A stretch of 64,000 nucleotides of DNA from Gluconobacter cerevisiae (GCF_015244675.1 NZ_JABCQO010000001.1:556931-620930), one strand, 5' to 3'; positions 53,428-63,257 are shown, counted from the first letter of the stretch. The notes: generated from the sequence alone by a model not told the origin. Translations and numbers: made by a program.

Positions 53428-54624
53428 ATGCCGTATCGCTCTTTTCGCCATAAACCGCTGACCGCCCTGACATCGCTCGTCATGCTTCTGACAGCCGGAG
53501 CCGCCCTGTCCGGCTGCGCCTCGGATGACGATGGCGACAACTGGTCCGTCAGCGCACCCGTCTCGGCGGGGCAGGCGATCCGGCTGGATTCCGTACCGTC
53601 TCATGAGCCGGCTTCCGTCTATCGCCTGACCTATCGCAGCACGGATGCACGCGACCCGCATCAGCTCGTCCGTGTGTCGGCGCAGGTTCTGGTCCCGCGC
53701 GGTCCGGCTCCGGCGGGGGGCTGGCCTGTTCTGGCCTGGGCGCATGGAGAGAGCGGCCTGCACCTGACCTGCGCGCCGTCCGTGATGGGAATCGGCACCG
53801 TTCAGGCCCGTTTCTATGACGGATGGCTGCGTCAGGGCTTTGCGATCGTCGCGACCGACTATCCCGGCATGGGCGAGCCGGGCGCACCGCTTCTGCTGAA
53901 TGCGCGTTCGGAAGGCATGAGCGTGCTGGATTCCGTACGCGCGGCCCGCGAACGCCTCCCGGACCTGTCGGACAATGTGGTGCTGAACGGCCATGCACAG
54001 GGTGGACAAGCGGCTCTGGCGGCTGCGGCCATGGCTTCGACCTATGCGCCGCATCTGCATATTCTGGGCACGATCGCCGCCGCCCCGCCCTATCTGGACG
54101 AACAGGCAGCGCAGGAGCTTCTGCATCCCGCCAATCCGCACAGCTTCTCCCCCGCCGTGCCGGAACTCCTGACACTCGGACAGTCGCTGGTCGAGGCTGA
54201 TCCGTCCACCGACATCAACGAGGCCTTCACGCCCCGGGGGCAGCGCCTTTTGCATGATGCGGGCTCCATGTGCGCTTCGGATTTCTTCCCGATCGCCAAA
54301 CGCTCCGGCCTGACGCCAGCAACCCTGCTCGAACCCGAAGCGGGCCGCGTGCTGGCCCCGGCATTTGACTGGGCGAAATATCCGGGCTTTTCCCTCCCGT
54401 CGCCTGTTCTGATCGAATCCGGCGCGCAGGATCTGCACACCTCCACCAGCCAGCAGAAACGCCTTGTCGCGCGCCTCTGTGCCGCCGGGACGCCCGTAAC
54501 ACACCGGATTCATGACGCCAGCCATAACGGCACACTCGCCGCCATGGTCACGGAAGCCCACAGCTTCGCCGGGCAGCTTCTTGCGGGCACCAAACCCCGT
54601 TCGGACTGTAACTCCGCGAACTAA
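53428..54624 (+). CDS. Lipase-like alpha/beta hydrolase lipoprotein lacking the nucleophile Ser
   Basis: The 398-residue protein has a lipoprotein signal (LLTAGAALSGCAS, lipid-modified Cys about residue 30) and a secretory-lipase-type alpha/beta fold: WPVLAWAHGESGL, FAIVATDYPGMGEPG, then the nucleophile elbow. That elbow reads NGHAQGGQAAL: the codon at 53995-53997 is GCA (Ala190) where the family has Ser. The acid (ESGAQD) and His (IHDASHNG) of the triad remain. It is therefore probably inactive as an esterase, or uses another mechanism. GGAGACAG precedes the ATG. It appears to be transcribed alone. Confidence 0.78.
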   Translation: MPYRSFRHKPLTALTSLVMLLTAGAALSGCASDDDGDNWSVSAPVSAGQAIRLDSVPSHEPASVYRLTYRSTDARDPHQLVRVSAQVLVPRGPAPAGGWPVLAWAHGESGLHLTCAPSVMGIGTVQARFYDGWLRQGFAIVATDYPGMGEPGAPLLLNARSEGMSVLDSVRAARERLPDLSDNVVLNGHAQGGQAALAAAAMASTYAPHLHILGTIAAAPPYLDEQAAQELLHPANPHSFSPAVPELLTLGQSLVEADPSTDINEAFTPRGQRLLHDAGSMCASDFFPIAKRSGLTPATLLEPEAGRVLAPAFDWAKYPGFSLPSPVLIESGAQDLHTSTSQQKRLVARLCAAGTPVTHRIHDASHNGTLAAMVTEAHSFAGQLLAGTKPRSDCNSAN

Positions 54625-54695
54625 CCTGACAGAGAAGAGATGTTTTCGCTCCTTCGGGGGTCGCTTCGCGGAAACACTCTGTTAAAATCGGCCCT

Positions 54696-55499
54696 ATGAA
54701 TATCCTGATTACAGGGGCTGCATCCGGGATCGGACGCGGTCTTGCCCTGAAACTGGCCCGTCCGGGCGTTTCCCTGCATCTGTGCGATCACGCTAAAGAC
54801 GGCCTGATGGAAACGGCCCGGCGCTGCAATGAGCAGGGCGCAACATCGGCGCCGGTCGTACTAGACACGCGCGATCGACAGGGCATGGCGGAGTGGATCG
54901 CCGCTGCGTCGCAAAAGCGACTCGACATGGCGTTTCTCTGTGCGGGCATTACTGGCGGACTGCCTCATACGGCCAGCGACGGTCTGCTTCTGGAACGTGA
55001 AGAACGCGTCCGCAACATGCTGGACATTAACCTGACGGGAACGCTGAACACGTTCTTTCCGGTTGTCGCAGCCATGCGCGGGCAGGAGCGAAACGGCGAA
55101 AACCTGCGCGGGCGTATCTGCGTGATGGCGTCCGTCGCGGGGTTCGTCTGCTACCCCGGCACACCGTCCTATTCCGCATCCAAGGCCGCTCTGGACCGTT
55201 TCATCGTGGCCAATGCGGCGCGGCTGGGCGGTTTCGGCATCAGCCTGACCAGCGTTTGTTGTGGGTTTGTCGATACGGCCATGGTGAAGGGAAATCGCTT
55301 CCCGATGCCGGGTCTGGTGTCCACGGAAGAGGCCGTGCGCCGAATCCTGCGCGGAACGCTGCGCCAGACGCGCCGGGTAATCTTTCCGGCATGGCTAGTC
55401 ATGGGGTCCCGCCTGATGGATCTGCTGCCGCCCCGTCTGGCGGAACGCTATTATGTCACCCAGCCTTCCGCACAGCCGGCAGGCATGCCGGACTTCTGA
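54696..55499 (+). CDS. Short-chain dehydrogenase/reductase
   Basis: The 267-residue SDR oxidoreductase has the cofactor motif TGAASGIG at residues 6-13, CAGITGG (NNAG equivalent), the catalytic Ser in VMASVAGFVCYPGTPSYSASKAALDRF by segments with Tyr and Lys of YSASK, and VCCGFVDTAM after it. An Asp at the end of the second strand (LHLCDHAK) suggests NAD(H) rather than NADP(H). Substrate is unknown. It lies between the lipase-like gene and an RND pump, with no overlap to either. Confidence 0.9.
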   Translation: MNILITGAASGIGRGLALKLARPGVSLHLCDHAKDGLMETARRCNEQGATSAPVVLDTRDRQGMAEWIAAASQKRLDMAFLCAGITGGLPHTASDGLLLEREERVRNMLDINLTGTLNTFFPVVAAMRGQERNGENLRGRICVMASVAGFVCYPGTPSYSASKAALDRFIVANAARLGGFGISLTSVCCGFVDTAMVKGNRFPMPGLVSTEEAVRRILRGTLRQTRRVIFPAWLVMGSRLMDLLPPRLAERYYVTQPSAQPAGMPDF

Positions 55500-55579
55500 C
55501 GGCCCGCACACTGCAGAACTGACATTTTGTGTCCTATCAGTAATGACCTGAAATGCGGTTTTGTGGATAAACTGACCGC

Positions 55580-58500
55580 ATGAATTTCTGCCGCCTGTTC
55601 ATAGACCGCCCGGTCGCGACGACACTGATGTCCATTGCCATCTTCATGGCGGGACTGATCTGCTATCCGCTCCTGCCCGTCGCCACGATGCCGGACATGA
55701 CCACGACATCCATCATGGTCGTGGCAACCCAGCCGGGCGCTGACCCGCAGCAGATGGCAACCTCCGTCACAACGCCTCTGGAACGCAGGCTCGGCTCCAT
55801 CGCGGATCTGGAAAGCATCGAATCCGACACCAGTGCCGGACAGGCCCAGATTTTTCTGGAGTTCTCGTCGTCGCGGAACATCGACGGCGCCCTGCGTGAC
55901 ACACAGGCAGCCCTTCGCGCCGCGCGCGCCGACCTGCCGACGGGGACCATGGACGCGGACCCGCAGGCCTTCAAAATGGATGGCGGCGGCTTCCCGGTCT
56001 ATCTGATGAGTCTGACCGGTGACCAGAAAACACAGGCCGAACTCTACGATATCGCCAATATCCGCATCAAACCGCTGCTGGCCGAGGTCAAGGGCGTGGG
56101 ACGTGTGGAAGTCGTGGGATCGACAAATCCCGCCGTACGCATCGAACTCAACCCCAACCCGCTCTATAAATGGGGCATCGGGCTGGAAGACATCCGTACG
56201 GCACTCGCCTCGGCCAATGCCTTCACCCCCAAGGGATTCATCGACAGCCACGGCCAGCGGATGATGCTGTCCACCAACGATCAGGCCATCAATGCGGCCC
56301 AGTACCGGGACCTGATCATCGCATACCGCAACGACTTCTATCCCGTCCGGCTGAGCGACATCGCCACCGTCACCGACAGCGTTCAGGACGTCTATCAGAC
56401 CAGCTACATCAACGGACACCGTGCCGTCACGCTCGTCGTCACCGCCCAGCCACATGCCAATACCGTGGCCATCGTGGACGGCATCAACGCCAATCTGACG
56501 CATCTGCGCGACGCCTTGCCTGGGGACGTTAATCTGGTCGTGGGCCTCGACACGTCCCGCTCCATCCGCGCGTCACTGGCGGATGCGCGACTGACGCTGA
56601 TCCTGTCCGTCGTGCTGGTCGTGCTTGTGATTCTGCTGTTCTTCCGCAGATTCGTCACGACGCTCATTCCCGCCGTAACGGTCCCCATCGCGCTCTCCGG
56701 CACGCTGGCGGCAATGGCGGCGTTCAACTTCACGCTCGATGTTCTGTCGCTCATGTCCCTGACCATCGCGGTCGGTTTCGTGGTCGATGACGCCATTGTC
56801 GTGCTGGAAAACATTGCCCGGCACATGGAGGAAGGAAAAGACCGTTACACGGCCAGTCTGGTCGGCTCTTCGGAGATCGGCTTTACGGTTCTGTCCATCA
56901 GCGCTTCTCTGGTCGCCGTCTTCATCCCGCTGCTGTTTTTGCCGGGCGGAGCGGGTTCGATCATGTTCGAGTTCTGCATGACGATGATTTCCGCCATCGT
57001 CATCTCCATGTGGCTCTCCCTCACGCTGACGCCGATGATGTGCGCGCGGATGCTGGAAATCGACCATGGCGACCAGCCCCGCAAAGGCTTAATCGGCTCT
57101 ATCGCTTTCATTACGGAAACCTCGCTGGACTGGACACTGAAGCAGTATGGCCGCTCCATGCACTGGTGTCTGCGTCATCCAATTCTGATGGGTATGACCC
57201 TCCCGCTGAGCTTCGTGGTGCTGATCGGTTCCGTCATGCTGATGCCCAAGGAATTCATCCCGTCACAGGACATGTCGCTGCTGGCGGGGCGCATCAAGGG
57301 CGACCCCACAATGTCCTTTCAGGAAATCGATCGACGCCTGAGGGAAATCGGTGCCATCGTCCAGACGGACCCCGATGTCACGTCCACCACCATTTTCAGC
57401 GACGATAAAAACAGCGGCGAGCTTTATATCCATCTGAAGGAAAAGGACGAGCGCGCCTCCGCCGAAACCATTCTGGACCGCATCCGCAAACGCGTGCCCA
57501 ATGAGCCCGGAGCGGACGTGTCGTTCTGGAGTGTGGGCGGCAGCAGTCAGGGCGGCAGCAGTTCCAAAAATACAGGCAGCTATCGTTACGTCCTGCGTGG
57601 AGACAACGTCTCGGACCTGTTCGGCTATATCCCGATCCTGCTGAACGCCCTGCGTGCCTCGGGAAAGCTGGTCAACATTTCATCCACGACCGAGGGGCAG
57701 TCCGCCGCCGCCTACATCACCGTCCAGCGCGATACGGAAGCGCGCTATGGCGTTACGCCGCAGTTGATCCAGAACGTCCTGTACGATTCCTACGGTCAGG
57801 CCATCGTCTCCACGATCCACCTACCCACGACCGAACACCGCGTGGTCATGGTACTGGCGCCGAAATACCGGATGGACCCCGAGACACTCCGTCAGGTCTG
57901 GATTTCCACCTCCGCCGGTACGGCTGCCGGTGGCGTGGCCTCCAACCTGATCCGCGCCCGCAGTGACTCCAGCACCTCCGCCAGCAGTTTCACATCTCTC
58001 GCAACGGCCTCAATCCAGAACTCGCTGGCCAACCAGCTTTCCGGCAACACGTCCAGCGGTTCCGCCGTCTCATCCTCGATCGAAACCATGATCCCGCTGA
58101 TGAATGTCGCGTCCATCCTGTGGAAACCGCAACCCCTCGATATCACCCATCGCGGCAACTACTATTCGGCCAACATCTCGTTCGATCTGGCAACGGGTGT
58201 GAGCTACAATGATGCGGTCGCGCTGATCAAACAGACCATGCAGAACACGCACGCCCCCGATGGCGTGCTGGGTGACTTCACCGGAACAGCTGGCGATACG
58301 CGCAAGCTCATGGTCAACGGCGCGCTGGCGTTCCTCGCTGCCATTGCCGTGATGTATATCGTTCTGGGCATTCTGTATGAGAGCCTGATCCATCCCATCA
58401 CAATCCTCTCGACCCTGCCCTCCGCCGGGATCGGCGCGGTTCTGGGGCTGTGGATTGCGGGAGAATCGTTCAGCATCATCGCCATGATCGGCATCATCCT

Positions 58501-58885
58501 GCTGACGGGCATCGTCAAGAAAAACGCCATTCTCGTCATCGACTTCGCCATCCATGCCGAGCGCGTCGAAAAGCTTTCTCCGAAGGATGCCATCTTCAAG
58601 GCGTCCATCACCCGTTTCCGCCCCATCCTGATGACATCCCTCGCCGCCGCACTCGGTGCGGTCCCACTCATCATCAGCAATGGTTATGGTGCGGAAATGC
58701 GCCGCCCGCTGGGTGTCTCCATCCTCGGTGGCATGGTCGTCAGCCAGCTTTTGACGCTTTACACCACACCAATCGTCTATCTGTGGATGGATGCCATCGG
58801 CGCAAAAACGAAGCGTCTGTGCCACTGGCTGCTCGGCCTGCTTCGCAGACACAACGCCTCCACCCCTTCCGCCAGACGGACCTAG
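55580..58885 (+). CDS. RND-family efflux pump inner-membrane protein (MdtB/C-like)
   Basis: The 1101-residue pump has the HAE1-type start FIDRPVATTLMSIAIFMAGL, the porter-domain block VTTPLERRLGSIADLESIES by segments, membrane helices with SLTIAVGFVVDDAIVVLENIARH (the paired Asp of the proton relay), and a second half ending with IIAMIGIILLTGIVKKNAILVIDFA. It is longer than AcrB because of a Ser-rich insertion (GTAAGGVASN to NTSSGSAVSSS, about residues 775-835). No membrane-fusion or outer-membrane channel gene is adjacent, so partners must come from elsewhere. Confidence 0.92.
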   Translation: MNFCRLFIDRPVATTLMSIAIFMAGLICYPLLPVATMPDMTTTSIMVVATQPGADPQQMATSVTTPLERRLGSIADLESIESDTSAGQAQIFLEFSSSRNIDGALRDTQAALRAARADLPTGTMDADPQAFKMDGGGFPVYLMSLTGDQKTQAELYDIANIRIKPLLAEVKGVGRVEVVGSTNPAVRIELNPNPLYKWGIGLEDIRTALASANAFTPKGFIDSHGQRMMLSTNDQAINAAQYRDLIIAYRNDFYPVRLSDIATVTDSVQDVYQTSYINGHRAVTLVVTAQPHANTVAIVDGINANLTHLRDALPGDVNLVVGLDTSRSIRASLADARLTLILSVVLVVLVILLFFRRFVTTLIPAVTVPIALSGTLAAMAAFNFTLDVLSLMSLTIAVGFVVDDAIVVLENIARHMEEGKDRYTASLVGSSEIGFTVLSISASLVAVFIPLLFLPGGAGSIMFEFCMTMISAIVISMWLSLTLTPMMCARMLEIDHGDQPRKGLIGSIAFITETSLDWTLKQYGRSMHWCLRHPILMGMTLPLSFVVLIGSVMLMPKEFIPSQDMSLLAGRIKGDPTMSFQEIDRRLREIGAIVQTDPDVTSTTIFSDDKNSGELYIHLKEKDERASAETILDRIRKRVPNEPGADVSFWSVGGSSQGGSSSKNTGSYRYVLRGDNVSDLFGYIPILLNALRASGKLVNISSTTEGQSAAAYITVQRDTEARYGVTPQLIQNVLYDSYGQAIVSTIHLPTTEHRVVMVLAPKYRMDPETLRQVWISTSAGTAAGGVASNLIRARSDSSTSASSFTSLATASIQNSLANQLSGNTSSGSAVSSSIETMIPLMNVASILWKPQPLDITHRGNYYSANISFDLATGVSYNDAVALIKQTMQNTHAPDGVLGDFTGTAGDTRKLMVNGALAFLAAIAVMYIVLGILYESLIHPITILSTLPSAGIGAVLGLWIAGESFSIIAMIGIILLTGIVKKNAILVIDFAIHAERVEKLSPKDAIFKASITRFRPILMTSLAAALGAVPLIISNGYGAEMRRPLGVSILGGMVVSQLLTLYTTPIVYLWMDAIGAKTKRLCHWLLGLLRRHNASTPSARRT

Positions 58886-58978
58886 AGGGATGGAGGAGAC
58901 GTTGAAAATAACAAATATCGGTCCACATCAACGTCCGTGCGGCATGATCCAACGCAGAATGCGATGTCAGGCAGCTTT

Positions 58979-60091
58979 TCAATCATGGATGCGAGCACGA
59001 TAGTGCTCAAGAACATGCTCCACGCCTGCAGATGAAAAAACGCTTTTCAAGCCCTGCGCGGCGCCTTCGGCTGCTACGGTCGCACGTGCGCACATGGAGC
59101 GCTCATACCGGCTCACCGAGGACCAGTCTCCGGTCGAAGTCAGAGCTTCCGCAAGCTCTACGGCGTCAGCCAGCGCAAGATTAACTCCTTCGCCCGAGAA
59201 CGGAGACATAAGATGCGCCGCGTCCCCCAGAAGTGTCAGGCCGTTTTGACTTTTCCAGGAATGTCCCACGGGCAAGGCGTAAAGCGGCCTTACACCGATG
59301 AATTCTCCCGTTTCAATCACGTCCCGTAATTCCGGCGCCCACTCGGCAAAAACATTCTGCAGTGCCTGTCGCACGCTTTCGCCGGACCAGCTTGCCCATT
59401 CTTTGGCCGAACTCTCCGCCAGCCTGACGCCAGCATACCCGCGAATATGACCATCACCGTTTCTTTGGGTAATCAATGCACGGTTGTCGCCTACCGCGAG
59501 CATCTTGCCGTTACCGGTCAGTCTACTGACGCGAGGATGACGGGTCGTATCGAACCCCAGTTCCACCAGCGTAACACCTTCATAAAGCGGCACGGCATCG
59601 CTCAGCAGGGGGCGAACACAGGACCACGCACCATCCGCACCTATGACAACATCAAACTGTTCGGACCACCCATCGCCCCCCACCACGAAACCGTCCTTTT
59701 CGGGAGCAATTCGGGTAATCCGGTGCCCCCAGCGTACAGTTCCGGGCACGAGAGAGTTCAGCAAAATTCGGCGCAGCACGGATCGATCGATTTCAGGGCG
59801 GTCGTCCGTAGGCTCGTTGCGATCAAACAGGAGCTCACCCTCGGCATTATAAAGGCGATCTCCCTGATCTTCCGGACGGGCTGCCGCAAGAAATGCTTCC
59901 CGCAGACCGGCCTGCTCCATCGCATACTGACCAGTCTCCCCATGCATATCGAGGGACCCTCCCTGAGGGCGCTCCTCTGCATGCCGGTCCCGCTCCAGCA
60001 CCACAGGGTATTTTCCCTGACGTTGAAGGAGACGGGCCAGCATCAAACCGCCCGGGCCACCCCCTACGATCGCAATTCGCTGCGTTGCCAT
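58979..60091 (-). CDS. TetX-like FAD-dependent monooxygenase
   Basis: The 370-residue flavoprotein has the FAD motif IVGGGPGGLMLARLL (residues 8-22), the TetX-type block GGSLDMHGETGQYAMEQAGL by segments, GADGAWSCVRPLL and the second FAD motif GDAAHLMSPFSGEGVNLALADA by segments. Relatives hydroxylate tetracyclines or other aromatic drugs; drug specificity cannot be read. GGAGTG precedes the ATG at 60091. It diverges from a MarR gene across two palindromes, so it is probably induced by a ligand of that regulator. Confidence 0.87.
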   Translation of the reverse strand: MATQRIAIVGGGPGGLMLARLLQRQGKYPVVLERDRHAEERPQGGSLDMHGETGQYAMEQAGLREAFLAAARPEDQGDRLYNAEGELLFDRNEPTDDRPEIDRSVLRRILLNSLVPGTVRWGHRITRIAPEKDGFVVGGDGWSEQFDVVIGADGAWSCVRPLLSDAVPLYEGVTLVELGFDTTRHPRVSRLTGNGKMLAVGDNRALITQRNGDGHIRGYAGVRLAESSAKEWASWSGESVRQALQNVFAEWAPELRDVIETGEFIGVRPLYALPVGHSWKSQNGLTLLGDAAHLMSPFSGEGVNLALADAVELAEALTSTGDWSSVSRYERSMCARATVAAEGAAQGLKSVFSSAGVEHVLEHYRARIHD

Positions 60092-60106
60092 ATCTCTGCA
60101 CTCCTA

Positions 60107-60126
60107 TTATATAGGAACCTATATAA
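60107..60126. promoter_or_regulatory. Perfect palindrome, MarR operator 1
   Basis: TTATATAGG-AA-CCTATATAA lies 15 bases before the monooxygenase start and 21 before the MarR start. A bound MarR dimer would block both genes. Confidence 0.75.
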
Positions 60127-60132
60127 TTAAAC

Positions 60133-60144
60133 ATAGGACCCTAT
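60133..60144. promoter_or_regulatory. Second MarR operator half-copy
   Basis: ATAGG-AC-CCTAT repeats the core of operator 1. Its centre is 22 bases away, about two helical turns, and it ends three bases before the MarR ATG. Confidence 0.6.
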
Positions 60145-60147
60145 TCA

Positions 60148-60597
60148 ATGGAGAATTCTGACGACTGGGACCCTCTTCGTCACCCCGGTCATTATTTCAG
60201 CCGGATCGCCCGTGGACTAACCCGCGCTGGCGACGCACGATTACGGGATCTGGGATTTGCGACAGCGCAACTCCCGGTTCTGACAGCTCTCAAGGACGGG
60301 GCAGAGTTATCGCAAAAAGAACTGGCAAAGTGGGCCAAGGTCGAGCAACCGACCATGGCCCAGATGCTGTCCCGTATGGAGCGGGATGGACTTGTACAAC
60401 GTGCGCCAGACCCCGAGGACAAACGCTCAAGCCTGATTTCATTAACAGACGCGACGCTGGAAAAACTTCCGGCAGGACGCGCCATCCTCCGTCAGGGCAA
60501 TTCTGACATGACGAAGGGTCTGACCGAAGATGAAATAGAGACGCTCGTTTCGCTCCTCAGGCGCGTGCTTGAAAATGTTGATTCCATGGAACCGTGA
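60148..60597 (+). CDS. MarR-family regulator
   Basis: The 149-residue winged-helix regulator has the MarR core: LPVLTALKDGAELSQKELAKW, then VEQPTMAQMLSRMERDGLVQRAPDPEDKRSSLISLTDA by segments with the wing DPEDKR. It diverges from the TetX-like monooxygenase gene, and two matching palindromes fill the gap, so autorepression plus repression of the monooxygenase is likely. The inducer is unknown. The second palindrome covers its ribosome-binding region. Confidence 0.9.
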   Translation: MENSDDWDPLRHPGHYFSRIARGLTRAGDARLRDLGFATAQLPVLTALKDGAELSQKELAKWAKVEQPTMAQMLSRMERDGLVQRAPDPEDKRSSLISLTDATLEKLPAGRAILRQGNSDMTKGLTEDEIETLVSLLRRVLENVDSMEP

Positions 60598-60606
60598 GTA
60601 AAAATC

Positions 60607-61860
60607 TCACCCCATCAGCAATCGCGCACCCAGAGCCGTAAACAACGCCACAGGCATTGCGACGGCACCTACCTTGAGAAACTGCAAAAACCCAACCTCC
60701 TCCCCACCCCGGCGAATCACCTGAAGCCACAGGATCGTGGCCAGCGATCCCGTGACCGAGAGGTTGGGGCCGAGATCCACGCCGATCAGAAGATTATCGA
60801 TAACCAGACGTGGCGGATGCGCCTGCGCTACAGCTTCGCTCGCAATCAACCCGGCTGGCAGATTGTTCATAAGGTTTGAGACAAAAGCCAGCAGAGCGCC
60901 GGAACCGAAAGCCGCTCCTGTGGGATCAGACTGGACTGCACTCCGAAGTAACAGTGCGATTTCTCCAATCAGTCCGGTGCTGTCGATGGCTTCCACCAGA
61001 ACGAATAACCCCGCCACGAGCGGCAGAACCCCCCATGAAATCTCTCGCACCAATGTGAGCGGGGAACGTCGTGCCAGTGCAGACACTCCCAGAGCTGTTG
61101 CGATACCGGCCAACGCTGTGGGCGGACCCAGAGGACAATCAAAAGCGGAAATTGTCACAAGCAGAATTGCCGTCAGCACGATTCCAGCGAGAGCCGCTCT
61201 GCCGCCCACAGTCAGGCTCATTGGCTCCACCTGAGATGCACACTCCTGCCTGAGATGTTTGCGCTCCATCAGGCGAAGAACCAGATAGGTCGTCACGATT
61301 GCCATCAACGACGGCAGTGCGAAAGATGCCATCCATGATCCCAGAGCCGGAAGAGCCCCAGCGTAAAGCACCAGATTGGCGGGATTGGAAACCGGCAGAA
61401 CAAAACTGGCAGCATTGGCGATAAGCGCACAGGCGAACAGCAAAGGAAGAGGATCTGCTTTTGCTTTTGTCGCCACGGCAAGCACCGCAGGTGTCAGCAC
61501 CACAGCTGTCGCATCATTGGACATGAATGTCGTCACCACGACACCTGCCAGATAAACCAGCGTGAACAGTCTGGGCGTTGAACCTGCGGCATGGTTGACT
61601 GCCCATGTCGCAATCCAGTCGAACAGACCGTTCGCCCGCGCTGTCTCACTAAGAAGCATCATACCCGTCAGGAAGAGATAGACATCTCCTCCTTTCAGGA
61701 TGCCTGTGCCCGCCATGGAAACAGGGATTAGACCTGTCACGACGAGAAGCACTGCTCCTATTACAGCCCATACCCACTCGGCAATCCGAAATGGCTGGAT
61801 CATGACCCCGGCAGTTGTCAGCGCTGCGATCGCCCAGATCGCCTCATGATGGAACATCAT
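60607..61860 (-). CDS. ArsB/NhaD-superfamily anion permease
   Basis: The 417-residue protein has about eleven membrane helices and ArsB-like blocks: GGDVYLFLTGMMLLSETARANGLFDW by segments, VTTFMSNDATAVVLTPAVLA, LPVSNPANLVLYAGALP and the second-half mirror NLMNNLPAGLIASEA. It resembles arsenite exporters, but no arsR or arsC lies nearby, so the substrate is unproven. The ATG at 61860 overlaps the stop of the preceding MFS gene as ATGA, making a two-gene operon. It converges with marR. Confidence 0.82.
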   Translation of the reverse strand: MMFHHEAIWAIAALTTAGVMIQPFRIAEWVWAVIGAVLLVVTGLIPVSMAGTGILKGGDVYLFLTGMMLLSETARANGLFDWIATWAVNHAAGSTPRLFTLVYLAGVVVTTFMSNDATAVVLTPAVLAVATKAKADPLPLLFACALIANAASFVLPVSNPANLVLYAGALPALGSWMASFALPSLMAIVTTYLVLRLMERKHLRQECASQVEPMSLTVGGRAALAGIVLTAILLVTISAFDCPLGPPTALAGIATALGVSALARRSPLTLVREISWGVLPLVAGLFVLVEAIDSTGLIGEIALLLRSAVQSDPTGAAFGSGALLAFVSNLMNNLPAGLIASEAVAQAHPPRLVIDNLLIGVDLGPNLSVTGSLATILWLQVIRRGGEEVGFLQFLKVGAVAMPVALFTALGARLLMG

Positions 61861-63116
61861 GCTGGTATACGCTCAGCAGAACGCATGACTGACACCGAGC
61901 AGACCCACAGTCCCAGCGACAGGATTGCAAAACAGCCCAGAGTGTAAAATGCCGTCGAGTAGCCCAAGTCTTCGGCAAGCCAGCCTCCCAACGCCGGCGA
62001 AAGACTTGCTCCGATGCCTTGTGCAGTCATGACGACGCCCTGCCCCACATTGACCCGTCCTGTGCCATTAAGGAGCTTCGCTACCAATCCCGGGACGGCA
62101 ACACTCTGAAGCCCAGCACCTATACCGTCCAGAAACTGCACGGGCCACACGCCCCAATGCTGGATGAACGTCCCCGCGATCACGCCGCGGAGCGGCAAGG
62201 CGGCAAATGAAATCAGCAACACGATCCAGTATCCACGGCTTGCCACAAAACGCATGGCCAGAAGACTGACGCCGATCATCACAGCCTGGGCCACCACCAC
62301 AGTCATCGCCGTGAACATCGCGGGATTACCCTTCCCCGCACTGACGACGGCCATACCGTAAAGCGGCAACATCGCAGCGTTGCCGAGATGAAAGAAACAC
62401 AGACAGGTCGCGAGGATCAGGAGCGGTTTGTGCCGAAGAAACGCTCCTATGCCTTCCGCTTTCCCGGTATCATGACTGTCACCATCCTCCAGCCCTCGCG
62501 CTGCCTGATGGTCGATAGATTTCTCAGGAATCAGGAGCACGGCAGCGATAGCCAGCAGACCAAATGTGACTTCAAGAAAGAAAATTGCGGACAAACCAAA
62601 CGTCCAACCGAGCCAGCCAGACAATCCGGCTCCCACCATATTGCCCGCGTGGTTCCAGGCCTGATTCCGGCCAATCTGCGCGTTGAAACCTTTCTGACGA
62701 ACAATCCCGAGCGTCATGCCAGCCATTAGAGGGCCAATCCCTGCCCCAGCCAACGCCGTGGCAAGCTGACTAATAGTCACAACAAGTGTTGATTGTGAAC
62801 TCAGTAACAGAAGCGAAGCAGAAATAGTGCAGAGTGCCGCGGCAATGACAAACAGGCGTTTTTTAGTCGTCTGATCAATCAGTGCACCAGCAGGAATAGT
62901 GGCCATCATGCCCGCGATACCACCAGCCGTCATGACAGTACCGATCGGCCCCGTCTGCCAGCCATGACGCTGGAGAAACACGCCCAGAAAAGGACCAATA
63001 CCCGCCTGCACGTCAGCCATAAAAAAATTCAAGGCGCATAATGAAACCAAAGCGCGATTTGACAGGATGCTTTGCGGCTTCCCTGCCTTCAGACCAGCCA
63101 CAAAAGCGTGCGTCAT
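61857..63116 (-). CDS. MFS transporter of unknown substrate
   Basis: The 419-residue, twelve-helix MFS protein has VMTAGGIAGMMATIPAGALIDQTTKKRLF by segments as the helix 2-3 region, and QIGRNQAWNHAGNMVGAGLSGWLG by segments in the middle. It is weaker in the classic GxLaDrxGrr motif than the sugar or drug porters in this window. It is co-translated with the ArsB-like permease, so the two may handle related toxic compounds. An AT-rich leader precedes its ATG. Confidence 0.8.
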   Translation of the reverse strand: MTHAFVAGLKAGKPQSILSNRALVSLCALNFFMADVQAGIGPFLGVFLQRHGWQTGPIGTVMTAGGIAGMMATIPAGALIDQTTKKRLFVIAAALCTISASLLLLSSQSTLVVTISQLATALAGAGIGPLMAGMTLGIVRQKGFNAQIGRNQAWNHAGNMVGAGLSGWLGWTFGLSAIFFLEVTFGLLAIAAVLLIPEKSIDHQAARGLEDGDSHDTGKAEGIGAFLRHKPLLILATCLCFFHLGNAAMLPLYGMAVVSAGKGNPAMFTAMTVVVAQAVMIGVSLLAMRFVASRGYWIVLLISFAALPLRGVIAGTFIQHWGVWPVQFLDGIGAGLQSVAVPGLVAKLLNGTGRVNVGQGVVMTAQGIGASLSPALGGWLAEDLGYSTAFYTLGCFAILSLGLWVCSVSVMRSAERIPA

Positions 63117-63257
63117 AAAGCTACTTTCTCCAGATCGGAGAGCCTAACTACAGAACGAACAATAAGTTACATAGAGATTTATAAAAAATAAGAATCAGAG
63201 AATTTATAGCTGATATGCTTGCTGTTCCAAAATTACACTATACAGATATAACATACG

